Counted from the stretch's first letter, positions 24,288 through 37,098 are shown. The stretch is DNA of 64,000 bases from Rhizophagus clarus (GCA_015698045.1 BLAL01000180.1:62001-126000); one strand, 5' to 3'. Made by a program: numbers and translations. Notes: generated by a model from the letters alone, not told the origin.

Positions 24288-25466
24288 GGGCCGATCATCA
24301 ACTCTTTCCGCTGATCCTTTATCCATTTTTTCTCAAGAAGTTTGGAAGAAAAGTATGAGGACTTTTTGCCTTCGAGTGATTGTAGAAGGTTTTTTGATAA
24401 TGTAAGATACTCTACGGAGCCTTGTACCTTAATTTAAGGTATTCGTTCATATCCTAACGGCTTGTTACAAGTAGAAACGTTATTGTTAAGTCAGGGATAT
24501 ACTAATAACAGGGCAAGATGGATAGACTATACAAACATTTCCCTGGGCTTTCTGAAAGGTTATTAGTGGTGTGTCTGATTCTTACGCCTTTAAAGTCTAA
24601 CTGGCAAAGTGATTTGTGGTTCGGACCCTTGTTTTTAAAAGATGTCTTAAAGTCTCAGTTTTATAGCTCATCAGTTGATGTTTATGGCTGGTTCTGGGGT
24701 CGAGTTGTTTTTTTTTATAAGGTGGTGTAAGTGTAAGGGATAGTTTGGTGTTTACATCAGGGTTTTTCTCAGCGTAAGTTAGATTTTTCCTGCGGTTTTT
24801 ATTTTCTTTTTTGCTTTTTCTTTTTTTTTGGTCATTTTTTTTGGTGTAATGTTGTTTTTGTTGGGGGATGAGGGGGTACTGGAAAATTTGATCGACAGTA
24901 GGTTTGGTGCTTTTTAAATCAATCAGCGTTTGGGTGTTCTTTTTTAAGGGGGGTGACTTCGGGTGCCACAGTTTTTGTAGCATACCGATCAGGTAAGTCA
25001 CGTGTAGGACCATCATCGAATCCTTACCCAAGTAGATCTATAGTCTTTAAGGACTATTTTGTCTTGACGCTGGTGAAATGGGTTTGTATGTTCGTGGTAT
25101 GTAGTCACCAAGAGAAGTTGCTAATGAGCTTTTTAGCTCCGTATGCTGATTTTGCTCTAACAGTGCTTGTGACATTTCCAGATGGTTTTTCGTCGATGTT
25201 TATCATGGGTGGGGGATTTTATGAAGGGAGTGTAAAGCATAGTTGCCTATACGCTAGTTGAGATATATTAGTGGGTGGAATCCATAGTTATTTGCTGGAG
25301 ATTCTTTTTCTTATAATAGTTTTAGTATTTCTTGCATGTAATTTTTGGAAAACTATTTGTTTTTTGTATGTTACGCCTTTTTATGCGTGCACAAGAAAGA
25401 AATTTCTTCTTAAGTCACTAACAGAATTGCAATAAAGTATGAAGCAACACGCTGTCTTTGCCTTAC
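24288..25466 (+). mobile_element. Second LINE tail (copy 3), bracketed by a 16-bp direct repeat
   Basis: TTTGAATTTAAATTCT stands at 24272-24287 and again at 25467-25482. The 1179 bp between is G/T-rich on the plus strand, unlike its neighbours, has no sustained frame and ends AATAAAGTATGAAGC with CTGTCTTTGCCTTAC. That is the look of a 5'-truncated LINE 3' UTR with its target-site duplication. It is a different LINE from copies 1 and 2 because the sequence does not match them. Confidence 0.65.
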
Positions 25467-25467
25467 T

Positions 25468-27787
25468 TTGAATTTAAATTCTTTCTTAAAGAAATTATAG
25501 ATATTAGTCATATGAACCTATTGGCAACAAAGTCCCAAAAATTATAGCAGCTTCTACCATTAATATTGTGGTAAGCGCGGTTTCTGTCTTAGCGTATGTC
25601 AACAAGTTCATCTATCATAGCTATCATAGCTCAATTCCAATGAACATTATAGTGGGAACGACATGAACGTGTGTGGTGAGGCATTATTAGTTTAGATTTG
25701 ATTTTTATAATTTGATTTTGGGATGAGTAAAAATTTGAAAGAAAGTCGTAAAATGTTACTTTAAATAAAATTTGAACAATACCTCTTTGGTTTGATTTTA
25801 TTTCTCGTTTCAATTAAAATTTAATTTATTACACTATTCATCATTAAACATATTAATTAAATCTCATGCGGATATGGATTATCTAAATATAAATATTATG
25901 ATTAAATCAAAAAATAAAAAAAATCTTAGTTTGATTTCAGTTTCATTTTAATTAAAAATAATTGAAAATCATGTACATGTTTAATTGTTTTAAATATAAA
26001 TATCAATATATCATATTTAAAAATAAAACAATTTATTATTAGCACATTCTATTGAATTTTAAATATTTCGCATACATTTCTTAAAAAAATTAATTTTTTT
26101 TAATCAATTTAATTAAAAATAATTATATTTTGATTAAATATTTTGCGTATATTTCTTAAAAAAATCATAAAAAAAATCTTGTACATCGTACATGCAATTA
26201 CTAAATATCATCTCCTTATGATAAATAAAAAATTACACAACACAAATTTAACACAAATTCAACACAAATCTAACAAATTTAACAAAATTTGGCCAAAATT
26301 AATAATTTTTTACCAGAATTATCAACACAAATTGAACACAAATTGAACACAAGTTTCAGTTATGATTTATTTATGTCACGCACATGTTGTTGATAATTAA
26401 ATAAATAAATCTGCATGATATGATTGTGCATGCAGTATCGTATTTTCTGGCCAATCAAAATTAGGCTGATCCTTGCATATGATTTAATCTGCACACGTTT
26501 TTTGTCCTATTTATTTTTTGTCTCTTTATTTCTTTATTTTTTTGTTCAATATTTTTCTCTTCTTTTTATTATTTCTTTATCCTTTTGTTTAATATTTTTT
26601 AATTATATACAGAATATTTACATATATTTCATAATTTATTGCTTTACAGGTATAGAAATATTTGTTTATTAATAATAATTATTTCATTATTTTTTACTTC
26701 TTTTTTACTTTGTATCGTAATACTGACAATAATATACATGTTTCCTTTATTTCTTTTTACTTGTACTTTAATACTAACAATCGATACTAACAATACTAAT
26801 TATGTTTTTTTACTCCTTTTACTTAATACTAACAACATGTTTATTTTTTATTTTGTCTCCTCTTTCTTTTATTTTTAGTTTATTCTTTGCAGGTATAGAA
26901 ATATTTGTTTATTAATACTAATTATTTTCGTTTTCTTTTACCTCTGTTACTTTGTGTCGTAATACTAACAATAATATCCATATTTCCTTTATTCCTTTTT
27001 ACTTTTATTTCAATAATAATGATACTAACAATACTAATTATGTTTTTTTTACTCCTTTTACTTAATACTAACAACATGTTTATTTCTCCTCTTTCTTTTA
27101 TTTTTAGTTTATTCTTTGCAGGTATAGAAATATTTGTTTATTAATACTAATTGTTTTAATACTAACGCGTTTTTTACCCTAATTGTTACTTTATATTGTA
27201 ATACTAATAATACTATCTACGTTTCCTTTTTTTCTTTTACTTGTACTTTAATACTAACGATAATATTTATGTTTCTACTGTTTCTTTAACTCTTTTTACT
27301 CTAATATTAACAACACTAACAATACTAACAATATTTCTTTTATCTTTATATCTAATACCAATGTTACTATAGCTGTTTCTCTTCTTTTTACATCTAATTG
27401 TATTGTTACTCTTTCTTTTTTTACTTTTATATATTCTGTATATAGTAATAAATACTTGTAATTTTTTATAATTTAATTCATATTATATCTAATAAAATAT
27501 ACATTATATAAACTTATAGTATAAAAATAAATTTTGAAACATTACAAAATATTTATGTAAAATTACGAATCGTCAAAATATTTTAAAAAGTTGCGAAATA
27601 TTATGCAATAAAATTACACAATATTACGAACCGTAAAATTACGAAACTTTACATATTATATATTTCAAAATATTTTAAAAAGTTACGAAATATTACTCTT
27701 TTGCAAACTTGCGGCAGGTTTGAAAACTTACGAAATATTATGATGCATAATCTTGCGCAACTTTTTGCACTATAAAATTTTCTGATG
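25468..27787 (-). mobile_element. Element B: second truncated copy of the TIR element
   Basis: It begins at the same TTGAATTTAAATTCT as element A and ends CTGATG. It has no MITE, and about 150 bp of the TTACG-rich right arm are deleted relative to A and C. Many C-to-T and G-to-A changes (GCG to GTG or ATG) relative to A and C suggest an older copy or mutation of methylated CpG. Exon 1 of the Myb-like gene is present and altered (MPHHTRSCRSHYN, then an early stop). Confidence 0.8.
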
Positions 27788-28145
27788 CATCGTAATCATA
27801 ATTTCTAAAATTCGGCCTATCATAATTCTTAAAATTTGGCCTATCGTAATCATAATTTCTATAATTCAGCCCATCATAATTCCTAAGATTTGGCCCATCG
27901 TAATCATAATTTCTATAATTTGTCCCATCATAATTCTTAAAATTTGGCCCATTGTAATCATAATTTCTAAAATTTGGCCTATCATAAGTCCTAAAATTTG
28001 GCCTATCGTAATTATAATTTCTAAAATTTGGCCTATCATAAGTCCTAAAATTTGGCCTATCGTAATTATAATTTCTAAAATTTGGCCCATCATAATTCCT
28101 AAAATTTGGCCTATCGTAATTATAATTTCTAAAATTCAGCCTAAA
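27788..28145. repeat. Minisatellite, about 24/54-bp units, open on minus strand
   Basis: Alternating units (ATAATTTCTAAAATTTGGCC and CTATCATAAGTCCTAAAATT). The minus strand reads NFRNYNYDRPNFRTYDRP over and over and runs straight into the end of element B, so the frame is not an independent gene. Confidence 0.75.
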
Positions 28146-28359
28146 ATTTTGCCCAAAAAAACTAGACAATAATTGTATGATTTCAGGTCAAAAATATGAT
28201 AAATATTGTATGAATCAGCATACAATTATTGTGTGATTTATTGCAATTTTTAGCACAATTATTGCACAATTATTGTATGATCAAAAATATAGAAATTGTA
28301 GTAAAATCGTAGTAAATTTAATTGAATGCTAATTTGACAAAAATCACACGCAGTTTTTT

Positions 28360-28682
28360 CATAGGGATGCAGAAGAATTCCTTCATATCAATGATCGCTT
28401 ACAAGTTAATGGAGGGCTGACTGATAAAGAAATTGTATCCATAATAAAATCAAATGATGATGAACTAAAAACAGATCTAATTGAAGAATCTCCAAAGGTA
28501 ATTTCAAAAACAAAAGCTCTAGATAATTTGGATAATCTTGTTTTATTTTTTGGATATTCATTTGATATTTCTATTGATCTAAACGAAATAAGTTTATTAT
28601 GAAAACTAAGACATAAAGTTTTAAAATCATATATTAATAGCCTAAAACAAACTACATTGAATCATTTTATTCAAATTGTGTA
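28360..28682 (+). pseudogene. C-terminal remnant of a pogo/Tigger-like transposase
   Basis: The plus strand reads DAEEFLHINDRLQVNGGL, TDKEIVSIIKSNDDE, then LDNLVLFFGYSFDISIDLNE, ending with QTTLNHFIQIV and a stop. The C-terminal layout is that of CENP-B/pogo family transposases. One in-frame TGA lies near 28601. Nothing of the DDE core remains. This is a weak family call from pattern memory. Confidence 0.45.
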
Positions 28683-28689
28683 ATATGTA

Positions 28690-29300
28690 CGCTAATATTT
28701 TTGTTTCTTAATATACAAATACTAATAAATATTGGTTAAATCTATCATTTTAATAATAATAATACAAATTTTATATCTTAAATTGATTAATAATATAAAT
28801 TTCATATAATATATATAAATTTACAATATACCGATAATATGATATACTGATACAATTCCCCAAAACAACTGTATCAGTACATTAAGATTTGACTGTAAAA
28901 CAAAATTTAAAAATCTAATATTAGTTTTTTTTAATAAAATATAAACTTTATATATAATATTTATTTTTAAATTATTAAGTAAAAAGTTTTTTTTGTAAAC
29001 TTTTAATAATATATTATATTGGTTGTATTTTATTATTCATATTTTATAATACAGTAATTTTTTTTTTTTGTAGTATTAAAAAAGCTAATTATCACTATTC
29101 TTTTGCCAAGATCTGTATATGCAATAATTAATTTTTGAATGATAAATATATTATTTCAAATTCTGCTTTAGATCTAATAAATAAATGTTGTAAATAAAAG
29201 TAAATATATTTATAAAGAAGTGAAAATATTACAATCATTGAACTATTTCTATACTATTAAAATATAAATTAAAAATTATTTCTAATTAATCAAAAAAGAG
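28690..29300. other. AT-rich spacer
   Basis: No gene. One perfect hairpin, CTGATACA/TGTATCAG, lies near 28847-28878. Confidence 0.4.
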
Positions 29301-29308
29301 TTAAAGAT

Positions 29309-29388
29309 TTGGTACTTGTTTGCTACTGGTATGAAATATTACCAATATCCAGGCTACACGACGAGGACGTCAGTACCAATCGCAGCCC
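29309..29388 (-). ncRNA. HDV-like self-cleaving ribozyme candidate 2, 3' of PP4R3
   Basis: Minus strand. P1 GGGCTGC (29388-29382) pairs with GTAGCCT (29357-29351), 7 bp with two G-U. J1/2 is GA. P2 TTGGTACT (29379-29372) pairs with AGTACCAA (29316-29309), 8 bp. P3 is ACG/CGT with L3 TCCTCGT. Next are GGA, the P4 hairpin TATTGGTA/TACCAGTA (8 bp, one G-U), and J4/2 GCAAACA with the presumed catalytic C at 29322. Six U precede the cleavage point (29388, or 29389 because of a fourth G). It lies 84 nt after the PP4R3 stop on the same strand, so it could sit in that gene's 3' UTR. Activity is not shown. Confidence 0.82.
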
Positions 29389-29472
29389 CAAAAAATGACT
29401 TTGAATACAAAAAAAAAAATAAAAATAAAAATAAAATGAAAAAAATTTTTTAATAATTTTTCTTATTCTTTC

Positions 29473-32400
29473 TTAGTCCTCTTGGGTCTTATGATCATTT
29501 TCTTTACCCTTATCATCATTTTCATTAGATTTTAATTTTTTAATGGCTATCCTTAATGCCCAGTAATCAGTTTTTCTTGGGAGAATTACCTTACCCTTTT
29601 TGTCTTTGTCTACCTTTGTAGAAGATATAACAGGAACTATTGCACTATTACCCCATAGAAATATTTGCTCAATCCTCATTGAGTCAACAGGTCCATAATT
29701 TATTGTTTGTGGACTAGTTGTACAAGGAGCAAAATTTTCCTTATTTTTCCCATTGTCTTTCAGAAAGTATCTGTCATAAACTTGATTGATGGCCGTAAGA
29801 TTGGCACCAATTTCTTCCTTTTCTGTTGTAACATTTGATGATTCCATACCAATAGAAGTAATAGAGGCTGAAGCCGGAGCAACAGCAATTTGTAAAGTTT
29901 CACCGCTCAATGAGCCCAAAATAGCAACATTGTAATAGACAACATTTACAGTTGTTTTGGACAATGATGCAGTAACTGTTCTGCTAGACGAAGATACGAC
30001 TTTTTTTTGTTTTCTTCGTTCATCATAACCCATACGAAATCCGCTTGAAGAAGAGAAAGTTTCGTAGCCTAAACGTCCGAAACTTGAAAAATTTGAAACT
30101 GCTTCGTGACTAGAATACCTATAGTTTGATAAGGTTATAGAAGGTGTCAAGGTTGAGCTAACGTTCGATACAATATTTAAATTTGGTAAGAAATCAATAT
30201 TTTGTGATTGCCCATATTGAGAAAATAGAGCATTGCTTTGAGGGAACTTGACATTAAGAGGGGTTGTGTTGATTTGAGAGAACTCCGCACTAGCGTTGCT
30301 AAGTGGAAAAGCTGTATCAGAGAAATTTGAATTTTTTTGTGTGAAACCAGCATTAGATGATGAAGATGATGTATCTAAGGTAAATCGAAAATCTTCGTTA
30401 AATGAGGAACTAGCTTCGGAAGATGTTTCTTTCGTTGACGTTAAAAAATCATTGTCGAGTAACGATTCACTAATTGAAGTGCTGGAGCTGGCAGACAATG
30501 ATTCTTCATTTGCCCCTAAAGAAGAGTCTGTCACTTGGGTGTTCGTACTTTCGGAAACATTATCATCTTCGTCATCGGATGTGTTAAAATAATTTTCTTC
30601 GTCAACATCCATGTAATCAGTTTCCCACCCGTAATTACCGGATCTACGGGATGTATTTTGACTAGTTGTAAAAAAGGAGATATAGCAATAATTATAAGTT
30701 TAAGCTCATTCATAAATGTTAGAAATGACACAAATTACCTCAAAGCAGATACCGCTTGTTGTACAGATGGTTGAAGTACTTCATTGTTCTGCTCGTAACG
30801 AAGTTTGAATTGCTTAAAGCAACTGACATAGTCAATTGTCGAGAGTTTATCTTTGTATTTTTCCCAAATATGATTTACAAGAAACTTAATATTTTCCTAT
30901 TAAATGTTAATTAACAAGAAAACTACTCGTTAAATCGCTATAACTATTGACCATTCAAGTATAAAAGGTTAAGGAAAAATTGATTTACCTTTCGAATGAA
31001 TTCAAAGAATTCAAGACAGGCCGAGTTGATAAGATTATCTTTTCCCTTCGTAGCTAATAAAGCGTGAACTATATGATCGAATATATCTTTCTCTTTGCTA
31101 ATAAAATGCCGATAGATAATTTCATAGTCCTTTGTTCCTATACAAGCACGAATAAATCTCAACGCAGCTAAAAGATCAAGATTAGTATAAAAAAAAAAAT
31201 AAAAAATGCTTTTTTTTTGCGAATAATAATTAATCGATAAATTATTGATATTTACCAAGTTTAACTGTTCCTTCACGACATCGAAGCAATTCGACTACCT
31301 TCAAGCTTATCTTGCTTGAAAGTAAGAAATATTTGCTTCGATAAGTATGTTGCTTGATGAGAAACGATAAAAGCTCACAAATATGGAATGCCAGAGTAGC
31401 CTTATCATATGATAACCAGGGAATTTCTATCACGGTATAAATTATTAAATCAATCATCTCAATCATCTAAAAATACGTGTCGAAAGAACGAAACTATTAC
31501 CTTCATCATCTGCAATCTCTGGGAATTCCATTATCGGTTTAACTAACTTCTTGATAAGGTGTTCATAGAAAAAAGTAATGAATTCCTCATTGTCCTTCTT
31601 GGCTTGTGGATCTTCAGCAGTAGTTGCGCCAACTTCAGATGGATCGACACTCAAATCCAATAGCATTCGGATAGCTTCGGCATATTGTCCTTTGGTAAAA
31701 CAGTCTCTATCTTTTAATAGACGGTTGATGATAGTTTCAGCTAAAGTCTTCTGTTTATGTTCAGCCTGAACTACGTTGTAAGTTCTAACAAGGCTTGCAT
31801 CGGTTTCAAGGATATTTGCCAATATATCCCCACCAGCGGCTTTAATGGTTGCATGGTCATTACTCAACGAAAAGTCGAAAACACGTAATGCTCCGTTGCG
31901 AACCAATGCTCTATAAATTGAGTTGTGGTTATAATATGCGATATTTAATATGAAGGCTAAAAAATATTTATACTTGCTTATGCAAATCTCTTCTATGTGG
32001 CAAATGTATGCTCTTTGCTATAATGCAAAGTTGTGACGTGAATAATACAACGTCACGTTTTCGTTCTGATGATTCCTCTTCTCGTTCTAGAATTTGGAAA
32101 AGTTCATCTAAAAACTTCTCATCTTGTGTAAAGTGCTTGCAGATTTCAACATGATTAATGAAAATTAGTGATGCAAGTACTGAATTTGTTGGATCATCCA
32201 TCATTCTGGCGAATACAGCGTCTTTGAGATATTGTAAGCGAAATGTTTCATGGATTTTTGCCTTGATTGTCTTGTTAGATATCTTTACGATCTACAAGTT
32301 AAAAATTAATCAATATCAATTAATTTTTAAAATAGTTAAATAGTAAATTATTACTTCTTTGAATTTTGAATTTTTGGTTAAAAACTCCCGATGATTAGCC

Positions 32401-33696
32401 TTGTGTTTTGGGAAGTCTGGGTCATATTCTAGACATCCTACGACATCAAGAATGACATCGTCACGAAGTACGTATCGGATAATATCATTATCTTGTAACA
32501 TTACTATTAATAAAAAAAAAAGAAGATAAGAAATGTATTGATGATATTGTTCGAATAATAAACATAAATACTAATACTACTTACTGAAACCTTTCATGAT
32601 ATTACATAATCTATAAAGATCTTGTACCTGTTCAAGATCTTCACAAGTTTTAAGCAATGGCAGAAGTCTAGCTATGTATTCCTATGATAAATTATATAAG
32701 GAAAGTTTTCGATTACGCCGAAATAAACTGAAATAAAATATTGAATATATACTTGTGAGACATATGATGCGAGTTTTTCTCGTTCGTAAATTGAACGGGT
32801 GGCCTTCTTAACGACTCGCTCAATTTCTGGTAAATTTGCTAGAGTTGGAGCTGGGAGTACAACAGCCATGCCTCGTGGTTCTCTCTCTGGGAGAGGGGAG
32901 GAAGCTCTTCGCTTTCCCTTCGCTTTTTCTGACATCATATTAGATTGTATATCATTCACAAAGGTGCTAAAAACAATTTAAACAATATTTGTTAAGAATG
33001 AACTATTAAAATGAAATTACATTTAGATCTTACAATTACCATATCTCTGTGCAACCTTCGGCTTCCTGAAAACTCAAAGCTAAATCTGAGCCATTCGGTT
33101 CAGTCCAGACAATTAATGTGTCTATTATATATTATTGAAGAAATCAATAAAGCTTATGAACAAGACGAGTGAAAAAAAAAAAAAAAAAAAATATCTCATT
33201 CATACCTTGTTGTTTTTGATAATCTATATCTCGTAAAACACGAGATTCTAATAAAATAGATGACGAGTCCTCTTCTGATCGGACAACTATAAGAGCATCG
33301 TCCTTTGCCTATGTTATTAAAACGAAATTAACAAATCTTATTTCACGTACAAATTCTCATATAGCTATATGAAATTTATAATATAATTTCTTTGATACAA
33401 ATTGATTAATATTTTACGTTTATGTTTATTAAGTGACAATTTATTAAGACTATTTGTTTTGATCAAACAAGAGGAATGTTTCAACTCTCTCACATAACAA
33501 ATCTTAAAAGCAGTAGTAGCAATTTATATATTTGCTTTTTGTTAACATTGAACGTTGAATCGTTTTTGTTAAAAAATAAAATAAAACTTACTCTGTTGTG
33601 CAAACATGAGCAAATCCCGGTTCCTTTGTCTGCCCATTCACTATCTTTATTAAGTTGGTAGACCTTTACACGACGTGATTTAAATGCTGTCTCCAT
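29473..33696 (-). CDS. PSY2: Protein phosphatase 4 regulatory subunit 3 (SMEK/Psy2-type), 1056 aa
   Basis: Twelve exons join without a break: 33592-33696, 33206-33308, 33040-33121, 32753-32966, 32585-32681, 32355-32503, 31978-32291, 31501-31910, 31256-31426, 30989-31167, 30739-30896 and 29473-30661. The N-terminus is an EVH1-like domain ([37 protein letters not shown]). The SMEK/armadillo part follows, with [19 protein letters not shown] near residue 224, then [42 protein letters not shown] and [18 protein letters not shown]. The last 390 residues are Ser/Asp-rich and disordered-looking. The protein targets the PP4 phosphatase in DNA-damage and cell-cycle control (family knowledge). The exon 7 to exon 8 intron (31911-31977) needs a GC donor (GCAAGT) to keep the frame. 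A usually Trp position after GCTEI is Cys at the exon 3/4 join. Confidence 0.93.
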
Positions 33697-34110
33697 GTTG
33701 TTTGTAGATAGTATAAGCTTTGAAATGATATTGGTTATAAATAAGAATTAAATTTGCAACGCGTTACTGATATTAAAAGGAAGAAAAATAATAAAACGTT
33801 AGAAGACCCAAGTAACGAGTAAATCTTATAAATAATATTCTTATTTGCTTTCTTTTTTTTTCAAAAATTACCTCCAGGGCGAAAAATCGAGGGTCAAAAA
33901 GGAACATGAATTTGTACGTTTGTTTGTTTGCTATATATTTCGAGTCAAAACTTTTCCCCGGTTTTATGCATTCGCTGTACCGATAAATAATCCGCCCTTT
34001 TTTGAAAGAGTTACTGTTGTAGTTGGCGATATAACAATACATTATAATGATAAACTTTGAAACTTTCCAAAGGGATGGCGGAATCCGAAATTCCGAAATC
34101 ATAGTCCGAA
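33697..34110 (-). promoter_or_regulatory. Presumed 5' UTR/promoter of the PP4R3 gene
   Basis: GC content is higher than in the flanks between about 33870 and 34100. A GGAG-GTAATT on the minus strand near 33870 could be the donor of a 5'-UTR intron that ends before the ATG. Small frames on both strands overlap here and none looks coding. Inference only. Confidence 0.3.
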
Positions 34111-34119
34111 ACTATTATT

Positions 34120-34825
34120 TTTTTTCTTGCCTTGATATTATAATTTTATTAAATTTATAATTGTATTTATCAATCAATCTTTTTATATAAAATGTATTAA
34201 GATATCTGTTAAAATTATAGGAAAATATATTGCTACAAGTTAAATAATAATAAATTGGTATATATATATATATTTAATTTAAAAATTTTATTGTATTATT
34301 AAATTATACTGATCATAATTTTTTTTATATAAAATTTTTTTTTTAATAATATAAAATTCCAGATATTTATATATAGGCCAATTTTTAAAATTAGCTTTTA
34401 CATTTAAAAAACTAATATTTTTATATAAATAAAAATTATTATAAAAAGAAATTCTTTTTACTAATTAGTTAACCCAAATTTTTTATATAAAATCCAAAAT
34501 GTTTTTTTATAAAAACTCAATATTTTACTAATTAAATATCAGAAAATAATATAAAAATATGGAGTTCAAAGATTCTTTATATATATATATATATCAAACT
34601 ATATAAAATCAGTTTTTTTTTGTATATATTAGCTATTAATATTGATAGAAAAATTTTATCTATCAGTAATATATTTGGTTTATATTCTTTTAAATTCTTT
34701 TATATATTTTAACTATATAATATAATAAAACTGAAAATTTTAACATATATTAAACTTAAAGTAGATTTACTTAAATAATAAATATTCAATTGTATTTTAA
34801 TATTCAAAAACTCTTTTTACTAATA
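34120..34825. other. AT-rich spacer, no gene
   Basis: Simple A/T sequence with (TA)n runs near 34261 and 34581. Confidence 0.5.
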
Positions 34826-34833
34826 TACTAAAC

Positions 34834-35017
34834 TATAGATGCCACCCAAATCCAAAATAATTTGGGATTATGACAGTCCAAATGTACAAATCCAAATTAA
34901 TTTACAAATTATATATATAAATTTTACAATTTGTACATTTGGGATTTGGGAATTATGGCTGTTAAAATATACAAATTAATCTGAGATTTACTTAAAATAA
35001 TTTGGGTGGCATCTATA
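34834..35017. mobile_element. 184-bp hAT-type MITE, copy 1
   Basis: Terminal inverted repeats start TATAGATGCCACCCAAAT, perfect at both ends. The 8-bp duplication TACTAAAC is exact at 34826-34833 and 35018-35025. The interior is nearly a full fold-back (CCAAATGTACAAATCC versus its inverse). No coding. Confidence 0.9.
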
Positions 35018-35109
35018 TACTAAACCAAATTTTCTGTAAAAAATAAATTTTATTTTTATTTTATTTTTCATGTTTTTTGATAATAACTTTTAACTGATAT
35101 AGCTTTTAC

Positions 35110-35292
35110 TATAGATACCACTAAAATCCAAAATAATTCAAGATTATGACAATCCAAATGTACAAATTCAAATTAATTTACAAATTACATATATAAATTT
35201 TGCAATTTGTATATTTGGGATTTGGAAATTATAGCTGTCAAAATATACAATTAATTTGGGATTTATTTAAAATAATTTGGGTGACATCTATA
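35110..35292. mobile_element. 183-bp hAT-type MITE, copy 2
   Basis: Same family as the copy at 34834, about 85% alike. Ends are TATAGATACCACTAAAAT and its near-inverse. The duplication GCTTTTAC is exact at 35102-35109 and 35293-35300. Confidence 0.9.
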
Positions 35293-35300
35293 GCTTTTAC

Positions 35301-36070
35301 ATAAGAAATATGCTTAAATAATAATTTTACAGAATTTTAAACAACTTTTTCTTTATTTTTTTTCATCACTTTTTAGCTTTATTTATAATAAATTCATATA
35401 TAATATTGAACAAGACTGGAATTTAAAAGTAAAAAAAACTTTTTATTCAAAACATTTCAAATTACTATTATATCTTCACTTATATAAAAACTAATGCTAT
35501 TATATATTTATTTAATAATATATGGTAGAAATATTTTATATATTTAAAATCTCAAAAACTAAAGATATCAATAAATATATTATCACCTTTTGACTAGTCA
35601 GTTATTTAAATAATAAATATAGAAATTTTATCATTTGATTTATACTAATCAATAATAACTGATTTTATACAAATATTCAAAGTAATAAAACTGATACATC
35701 TTTTAAAAGTAAAAATAAAAAAAAAAGAAAAATAAATAAGTAATAGACCTAACCTTTATAAAGAAATAAGTAACTTCTACTTTAACACTTTTTTTATTAC
35801 TATTTTCTTTATAATAAGTTAAACATATATTAACTATTATCTTTATTACACTTATACCTAAATTTTTAATAAAAAAAAAAAGAAATGTTTTAGAAAATAA
35901 AGCAGCATATATAATAACAAAACATAAAGTTTCTGATAGATATTATTTAATTCATGATAATATCTTAATTTATAACATACATGTAAAATAGAATAACTAT
36001 ACTTTACTATAGCATTTATTTATTTAGGTAATATGATATTTAGTTAGTATTTATTAAATATTAATACATG
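35301..36070. other. AT-rich spacer, no gene
   Basis: Nothing recognisable beyond A/T runs. Confidence 0.5.
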
Positions 36071-36192
36071 ATGGTTGTTTGGACTGGTATTTTTACTAGG
36101 AGCATGACATATAGAATAGATGTGATACTTTATATCCTCCCCTTTTTCTAATAAATGTAGTATACTTTCAACACCTTAAAAAAAAAAAAAAA
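36071..36192 (+). mobile_element. SINE-like element with A-tail
   Basis: TGGACTGGTATTTTTACTAG, CATATAGAATAGA and AATAAATGTAGTATACTTTC lead into A14. The reverse copy at 61231-61342 matches along its length (roughly two-thirds identity) and ends in T14 on the plus strand. No A or B box is clear, so the RNA origin is unknown. Confidence 0.55.
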
Positions 36193-36487
36193 TTAAATAT
36201 TAATACAAATATAAGATAGTCTAATTATACAAATTAGTAATTTTAGCATTTTTCTGAAGTTATAAAACATAATAGATGACTCTTTTGGCAAGCACTTCTA
36301 TTTAATAATTTCTGATATTATAATTTCTCAAAAAATAAAAAAAAAGAGAAATTTCAAGCCATAATATATGATCTACCCAAATCTATAAATATAACTTCTT
36401 TGAAAAACTGTAATATGAAGGATTCTTAAACATCAAAATATTTAAAAAAATCAAATTTTTAAATGGAAAATAAAAAATAGTGGATTA

Positions 36488-36678
36488 TAGTCAACTCTCA
36501 ATATAACAAACTCACATTATAATGAATTTTTACCTATCACATGACATTTAACTAATTAAATACAGCAGTAATTCTCATTATAATGAAACAACTAATTAAA
36601 TTCTTTAAAATTCTTCATTATAATCTTATAATAAATTAAGGTGAAATCTGGAGTATTCATTATATTGCGAGCTGACTG
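36488..36678. mobile_element. 191-bp pogo/Tc1-like MITE
   Basis: Ends TAGTCAACTCTCAATATAA and the inverse of CAGTCAGCTCGCAATATAA, with TA on each side. The interior repeats ATTATAATGAA. The end sequence resembles those of pogo-type elements; this is a pattern-based call. Confidence 0.65.
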
Positions 36679-37098
36679 TATTTCAAATTTTGAAAACATT
36701 TACATAAATGCATTAATAATCCTATTCTTAAGTTTAATAAATAGATTTCTTAATATAGATATCATCTTCAAGAATGTAAAGAAAAAAAAAGATTTTAGAC
36801 AGTGGTTATAAATTTTCTGAAAACTATAACTACTGAAGTACTATTGTTCAAAAAAAATCTCATAAATTTTATTAATCTATTATATATTAAAATTTTCAAA
36901 AAAGTTAAGAATCTGAATGATCAATATAATATAAGATAATTGTTTACTTTAAATAATAAGAAGATTTACAATCTATTATTAATAAGAAATCACTTTAAAG
37001 TAAATTTAAATTGAATTAGTATTACCATACTATTTTATTTTTTATAGTTACTTAGAAAAATAATAAATTTAAAGGGCAGGGTAGTTCTAACAATAAAG

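Noticed and set aside
27738-28169. 143-aa NYDRPNFRNY repeat protein on the minus strand
   Set aside because: Tandem repeat frame that reads on into the terminal repeat of element B; no independent stop or start support.
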